A stretch of 27,358 nt of DNA from a virus. Positions 23,901-27,358 of this stretch are shown piece by piece. The position numbers and the translations under genes are program-made. How positions within the stretch are numbered: position 1 is the stretch's first letter; the number at the start of each line of letters is the position of its first letter. The notes below the pieces were generated by a model, which made no database searches, was not told where the DNA came from, and saw only the letters and a program-made list of their open reading frames with translations. The stretch spans positions 1 through 27,358 of the IMG/VR virus record IMGVR_UViG_3300043411_002072; one strand, given 5' to 3'.

Positions 23901-26900
23901 GTCATCTGCGCCGCTTTTTTTAAAAATTTCTTTTATTTTAGTTCCGTCAAACGTAAACGAAGACCGCTGTTCTTCAAATGCCTTCTTTAAATCAATTGTG
24001 TTCCCTATATTTAACTTGGCTATATTTTCAAAAAATTCCGGAAGATCTTGAAACATTTTCGCTTTTGTTCTCGCTCCGCTCTCTAAACTTAAAGTTTCTG
24101 GAGTCGCAATGGAACCTTCGTCTCCAAGAAACCCCGATGCGCCGATTGCTGTCGGCGCATTTTTCTTAGTATTATATTGGAAATCCTTTTTAAGTTTTTT
24201 CGCGTCAATTCCTACGTCAGAAAAACTCTTGGCCTTTGCAACTTCAGCTTCAAGCGAGCCTTGTTTTCTTTTTTCTCTATCAAAATCAAATAATTCAGAC
24301 GTTAATTTTCGAATATCTGTTCCTGCTTTTTCAAAAGATTCATGCAACTTAACATCTTTAATTGCGGCAAATGCATCTCTAATATCTAAAGACGATCTCT
24401 CTATTGCATCTGGATCAGTTAAAGTAAAACTTTGTTGAACTAATCTAATGTATTCTTTAGCTGCGTTAGCTTGTTCTTGGTTTTTTGCTCTAAACTCATC
24501 GGCTTTTCCGACTAATTCTGCAAAGCTTAAAGAAGTATCATTAGCAGCCGAAATTAAAGCTAATAAAGCGCCTGCACCAGCGCCTAAAGCAACGCCAGGA
24601 ATTCCGCCAACACTTCCAAATGAACTTCCGACAAAAGCTCCTGTCGCAACAGAAGAAACACCAAAACCAGCTAAAGACTTACCGAATCTCTCTCCGCCAG
24701 ATAATTCAGATCTTTTTTTATTTCCAAATGCAGCCTGATCAACGAATCCGCCTAAAAGTGGCAATCCTAACATTAAACCAAAACCCAAATTTGGATTAAT
24801 CCCTTTTTTGTTAGCCGCAACGCTTGCTGCAACGCTTGTTTGAATTCCTGCCAAAGCGGAAACGGAGGCTGCTAAGCGGGCTGAATCGCGACTCGATATA
24901 GATGGCCCTCCAGAATAAGTTCTAGATGTGCTTTGACCGCCGCCGCCAACTTCAAGGTTATTTCCTCCTAAAGAAGAGCCAGCCCCGCCTCTAAAAAATC
25001 CGAAATCACTAATCCTTCCCGAAACTCCACCGTCTCTTAATTGTTGTCCAGATCTTGCATTTCCAAATACAGTTCCAGTATTAGATAGGTTGGAAAATTC
25101 AACAGGCCCTCCATTTTTTAGCAATACAGAGCTTGATTCGACAACAATCGGATTGGATCTCATTACTCCACCCGATAAAATCGGCCCTTGATTTCCTTGC
25201 CAGCGTGACGAAAGCGGAGAAAAACTACTTCTAGCAAAATTAGGATCTGGAATTGATTGGCTCAGTATTTTAGAAACAATATCCTTATTCGCAAAAGAAG
25301 GAGTGCCGGCAGATTGAATTGCGCCAGAAACAGACCCTTGAAAAGTTTTATTGCCAAAGTTTGGTGTCCCAGCAAAGACAGGAATTCCTGAGCTTGGTTG
25401 ATTACCCAAAGGAAACCTAGATGTATTTTGTTCAACAAAACCTCTATTAACAGCTCCGCCAAAAATTACATTATCTGTAATTCCATATTGGCCACCAAAT
25501 TTAACAGAACTAATTTGTTTTCTTGCTTCTTTTTCTGCTTTAGCGAAGGCAAAAGACTGTTTTGTTACTTCAGCAAAACTAGCTGCATTTAATTTATAAT
25601 TACCTATTAAGGATCTTATCTGATTATTTATTTGAAAATTAGACAAAGAAGCCAAGTCAAGACTCCTAATATAATTAGATATAGACTGACCTATTTTTTG
25701 GTGACTGACAAATTTACCAGATTGGCCAACTAATTTAGTTCCAGTTAAACTAAAGTCATTTTGATTTGGAACTCCGCCGCCTGCGAAATTAGGAACAAAT
25801 CCAGAATTAGAATAAGGATTAACTCCAGTTTTTCTAATTGAATTGACTTTGTGCGCCATTCCTGCTTTGGAATTTGCAGGAGGATTAATAAAAGGCTGCG
25901 AAAAGCCGGCATAATATTTTACATGTTCGGCCGAATTCATTACGCCGCCGACTGGAGACTTAATTACTTTGCCCGGAATATACCCGCCTTGAAAAGCTCC
26001 TTGAATCTCTGCATTACGAACCGAATCAGGAATAAAGCCGCCGCTTCTTGTTGCCTCAATTCCTCGTTTTCCAACAGAAATACCTTGTCGAGATAAAAGC
26101 GGCGCCAATTGCTTAGACAAAAGAACCTGCATTTCATATTCTCGCGTCAGCAACCTTGCTTCATTTACAATGATGGCAGCTTGAGCAGCTTGATTTCCTT
26201 GAGCGTTTAAAATGGCATTAGCAACACTTCCTTGTTGCTGCATGATCGCCAAAACATTTTCTTCAAGGAGTCTTCTTTTGCCCGTTTCCGTCGTGATTCC
26301 AATTAATTTTGGAATAATTTCAGAAAGATAAGTAAAAGAAGTGCTAGCAACCTTATATAAAACAGCAAAAAGACCAACGGCAACTGGACCACCAAGAACA
26401 TTTTTAATACCCTTTAAGAGTCCATTAGCAAAGAAGCTGCCTACTCCATCTCCTTCTAAAGCTGTATTAAATACATTAAGAATACTTTCAACAGCAGTAG
26501 TAGCACTTCTTGCTAAAGGCTCAAAAGTCACATTACCAATATTGCTCGCCAACTGAGTCGTTCCAGTTCCAACTCTTGAAAACAAAGCTGACATTGTGCT
26601 ATTTAATTTAGCTGTCGCAATTTCAGCTTCATTAGTTGCGCCAATGCCTGTCGCTAACGAACTATTATAAATACTGTTTTCTGAATTAAGATCCTTAATT
26701 AAAGCTTTAAGAATGTTAACTTGATAAACGCCTGCAATTTGTTCTGATAGTTGACTCTTTTGGGAAGTACCTAAGTCTTTATAAACAGACGCAAAATTTC
26801 TTAAAATTTGAACAGCGGGAAGAACATTGCCTTCCAAGTCTCTAACAACTACATTAAAATTTTCTAATTGCTCAAGAGTCCCAGCTCGTTGAACGCGAGT

Positions 26901-27358
26901 AAAAATAGTCTTTAATGCATTACCAATAACAGCACCACCTCTGGCTGTATTTTGTTGTGCCGAAGTAACCAACGCATTCAATTGGTCCAAATCAACACCA
27001 GCTTCTTGGGCGGCTTGACCAGTTCGAGCCAAAGCTTCAGCCAAGTCACCTGCTCCAACTGCGTAATTTTGTTCAACTGCAACAAGTTTGTTAAGAACTT
27101 GAGTCGTTGTTAAACCAGCGTTTGAAAAACCGTTTACAGTGGCCGTTAAGGATTCAACAGCAGCTTCAGTGCTAACTCCAGCCAAACGAGTCAACGTTAG
27201 TGCGTCTTTAGTTCTTTGTAGTGCGTCTGCCGCTGAAACACCCTGACGAGAGAACTCAAGCAAAGCCTTAGACGAATCTTTGAAAGACGATGCCGTTGCT
27301 TTACTGACTTCAAAAAGATCAGAAGTCAGTTTTTGTAAACCAGAAGAAGTTAATCCGA
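20892..27358 (-). CDS. Tail tape measure protein, C-terminal 2154 residues (5' end beyond right edge)
   Basis: The frame is open to base 27358, so the true start lies outside. The TTG at 27261-27263 is only an internal leucine codon, because upstream codons continue without a stop. The first part (about 26800-27300) contains GAGDLAEALARTGQAAQEAGV, LVTSAQQNTARGGAVIGNAL and KTIFTRVQR. These are the conserved core of TP901-type tape measure proteins. Next come small hydrophobic patches and Gly-rich segments with GFIPDSVR and GFVPNFAGG, then a long Gln/Glu/Lys-rich stretch suited to coiled coil (about 22400-24500). Near the C-terminus a 'GD.. AlL..GEYV(L/M)N..AVK' motif occurs twice. The protein sets tail length during assembly and is expelled at infection. 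At about 1.5 angstroms per residue, the visible part alone corresponds to roughly 320 nm of tail. Confidence 0.95.
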   Translation of the reverse strand, partial: GLTSSGLQKLTSDLFEVSKATASSFKDSSKALLEFSRQGVSAADALQRTKDALTLTRLAGVSTEAAVESLTATVNGFSNAGLTTTQVLNKLVAVEQNYAVGAGDLAEALARTGQAAQEAGVDLDQLNALVTSAQQNTARGGAVIGNALKTIFTRVQRAGTLEQLENFNVVVRDLEGNVLPAVQILRNFASVYKDLGTSQKSQLSEQIAGVYQVNILKALIKDLNSENSIYNSSLATGIGATNEAEIATAKLNSTMSALFSRVGTGTTQLASNIGNVTFEPLARSATTAVESILNVFNTALEGDGVGSFFANGLLKGIKNVLGGPVAVGLFAVLYKVASTSFTYLSEIIPKLIGITTETGKRRLLEENVLAIMQQQGSVANAILNAQGNQAAQAAIIVNEARLLTREYEMQVLLSKQLAPLLSRQGISVGKRGIEATRSGGFIPDSVRNAEIQGAFQGGYIPGKVIKSPVGGVMNSAEHVKYYAGFSQPFINPPANSKAGMAHKVNSIRKTGVNPYSNSGFVPNFAGGGVPNQNDFSLTGTKLVGQSGKFVSHQKIGQSISNYIRSLDLASLSNFQINNQIRSLIGNYKLNAASFAEVTKQSFAFAKAEKEARKQISSVKFGGQYGITDNVIFGGAVNRGFVEQNTSRFPLGNQPSSGIPVFAGTPNFGNKTFQGSVSGAIQSAGTPSFANKDIVSKILSQSIPDPNFARSSFSPLSSRWQGNQGPILSGGVMRSNPIVVESSSVLLKNGGPVEFSNLSNTGTVFGNARSGQQLRDGGVSGRISDFGFFRGGAGSSLGGNNLEVGGGGQSTSRTYSGGPSISSRDSARLAASVSALAGIQTSVAASVAANKKGINPNLGFGLMLGLPLLGGFVDQAAFGNKKRSELSGGERFGKSLAGFGVSSVATGAFVGSSFGSVGGIPGVALGAGAGALLALISAANDTSLSFAELVGKADEFRAKNQEQANAAKEYIRLVQQSFTLTDPDAIERSSLDIRDAFAAIKDVKLHESFEKAGTDIRKLTSELFDFDREKRKQGSLEAEVAKAKSFSDVGIDAKKLKKDFQYNTKKNAPTAIGASGFLGDEGSIATPETLSLESGARTKAKMFQDLPEFFENIAKLNIGNTIDLKKAFEEQRSSFTFDGTKIKEIFKKSGADDEIVQSVEGVFKYLSQAKNLAGEELNKSFYKYINDYRELLLKRNTEDKIAISGQNQFNAFKLRLNKSIFDELEQVSQAAKTFEFDQSIQTMVTEKMREIGDGMFSALLNNASELGQLSIKQSQLQFNSKIQSKQIEESLAKVQGETAGKRSVAEAKLQSDLVALIPQTISKSGAGIDQISTLLGQAKTGNLTDKNIQSSLNDMFNLPKDNFDYPSFGDSFVGIENQTQDLFLKFKSANNEFQGVITALEREVEIEKVKANYAELINKLSFETAANQLNTDKKRLAISIAQKNQVNQLSLESGLSAISKNTALESEKIKQGGEFRYLGMNRKEEFVAQQADRQRIFELEQSIERDKIAAEVNQSVLEIAAQNANTVAIDANTQSNLDLIKTNIENQINDKSTPIDKQDSLRALLSDNATKQEAFRNRNNIESTSLSFPKINGSDDFKERAKSLRGFASGDISPAEKANLEEQAGKLELAAKRIDDLVALSKEKSTQTASDFQRSSGFVNNMAIGFNQLSRSADDIVDKLGRDVPSMFADGISNAIARGITGAQKIGDALKDSAISFGQQIISDLLRASLYRTLGATGIGSLFSTKQKGGVITAQNGMYISGGRTGDKNMALLEDGEYVLNRNAVKAAGGKGVLDQFNFKQAPRFATGGGFGTQAEMKYLRPKGKDEGYDFTDTLLSGNSSQSINADNYSAYAYENDQYFVKKREQAVQDLAEKVQRDFVKKQKNAALISSIVGAVGSVALSAGIGKIGQRAALGKQIAQADGLGLTATTAQAQASLVGVGKGGLSYSQLGKFASQNPGAFQLNGISLNTLAGSKNGLFGMNKLSNLSGVLNKSGFSSLKGSGLSFLNQGVSEGVGLSRRGRQDGGLIGLNGGGYLPHGSRLGDTIPALLTGGEYVMNNSAVKKYGIGKMNEMNNGSMNENSSSTTSNTNNNSANISINIDRSGKSVVGANNSSYEKQDLILTKDMARSIHAVVLKTMSNEKRYGGELYKNPLRS
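21170..21245 (-). repeat. Second copy of the duplicated GEYV motif in the tape measure
   Basis: This encodes SRLGDTIPALLTGGEYVMNN and then SAVKKYG, homologous to the copy at 22005-22075. Both follow a Gly-rich lead-in (GGVITAQNGMYISGG against GLIGLNGGGYLPHG), so the duplicated unit is about 45 residues. Confidence 0.6.
22005..22075 (-). repeat. First copy of the duplicated GEYV motif in the tape measure
   Basis: This encodes GGRTGDKNMALLEDGEYVLN and then RNAVKAAGG. The motif reappears about 830 bases later near the C-terminus as GDTIPALLTGGEYVMNNSAV. Similar motifs recur in tape measure proteins of long-tailed phages. Confidence 0.6.

Noticed and set aside
27261-27263. TTG as the start codon of the tape measure gene.
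   Set aside because: The frame continues upstream without a stop to base 27358, and the upstream residues fit the same protein. It is an internal leucine.

Overview
The window is a block of tail genes from a tailed double-stranded DNA virus. Every gene reads on the minus strand, so transcription runs from high to low coordinates. Genes abut or overlap; the largest gap is 34 bases, and no RNA gene, integrase, transposon or CRISPR array is visible. The order tape measure, gpM-like, gpL-like, gpK-like, gpI-like, gpJ-like is the phage lambda tail order, which points to a long, non-contractile (siphovirus) tail. The DNA is AT-rich. Most start codons lack a Shine-Dalgarno sequence and follow short A/T-rich leaders such as TAAAACATG. 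This fits a host that does not rely on Shine-Dalgarno pairing, such as Bacteroidota. The host is an inference; no host gene is present.

Layout in transcription order. 27358-20892: a giant tape measure protein, open at the right edge, at least 2154 residues. 20888-17425: a tube-like protein, a beta-rich fibre-like protein, and a second tube-like protein that looks like a paralogue of the first. 17421-15553: a gpM-like tail-tip protein with a ConA-like lectin fold in front and two copies of the gpM fold. 15549-12618: two structural proteins with beta-sandwich character; the second is ConA-like. 12583-6647: gpL-like, gpK-like (JAMM only), gpI-like and gpJ-like tail-tip proteins. 6621-1: four adhesion or fibre genes. 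They are a 1387-residue fibre with three repeated modules separated by Gly-Thr-Ser tracts, a CBM-plus-LamG protein, a two-Ig-domain protein, and a second Gly-Thr-Ser fibre cut by the left edge.

The conserved lambda-type tip (M, L, K, I, J) would cap the tail tube, whose length is set by the tape measure. What sets this cassette apart is surface-exposed, sugar-binding-type and fibre-type material. It sits inside the core tip proteins gpM and gpL as well as in separate genes. The most unusual case is the gpL homologue: its four conserved cysteines are split into two pairs by about 388 residues that include a lectin-like domain. The picture is of a virion with many glycan-facing domains around its tip. 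Function is inferred from folds and motifs read by eye; no database search was possible.
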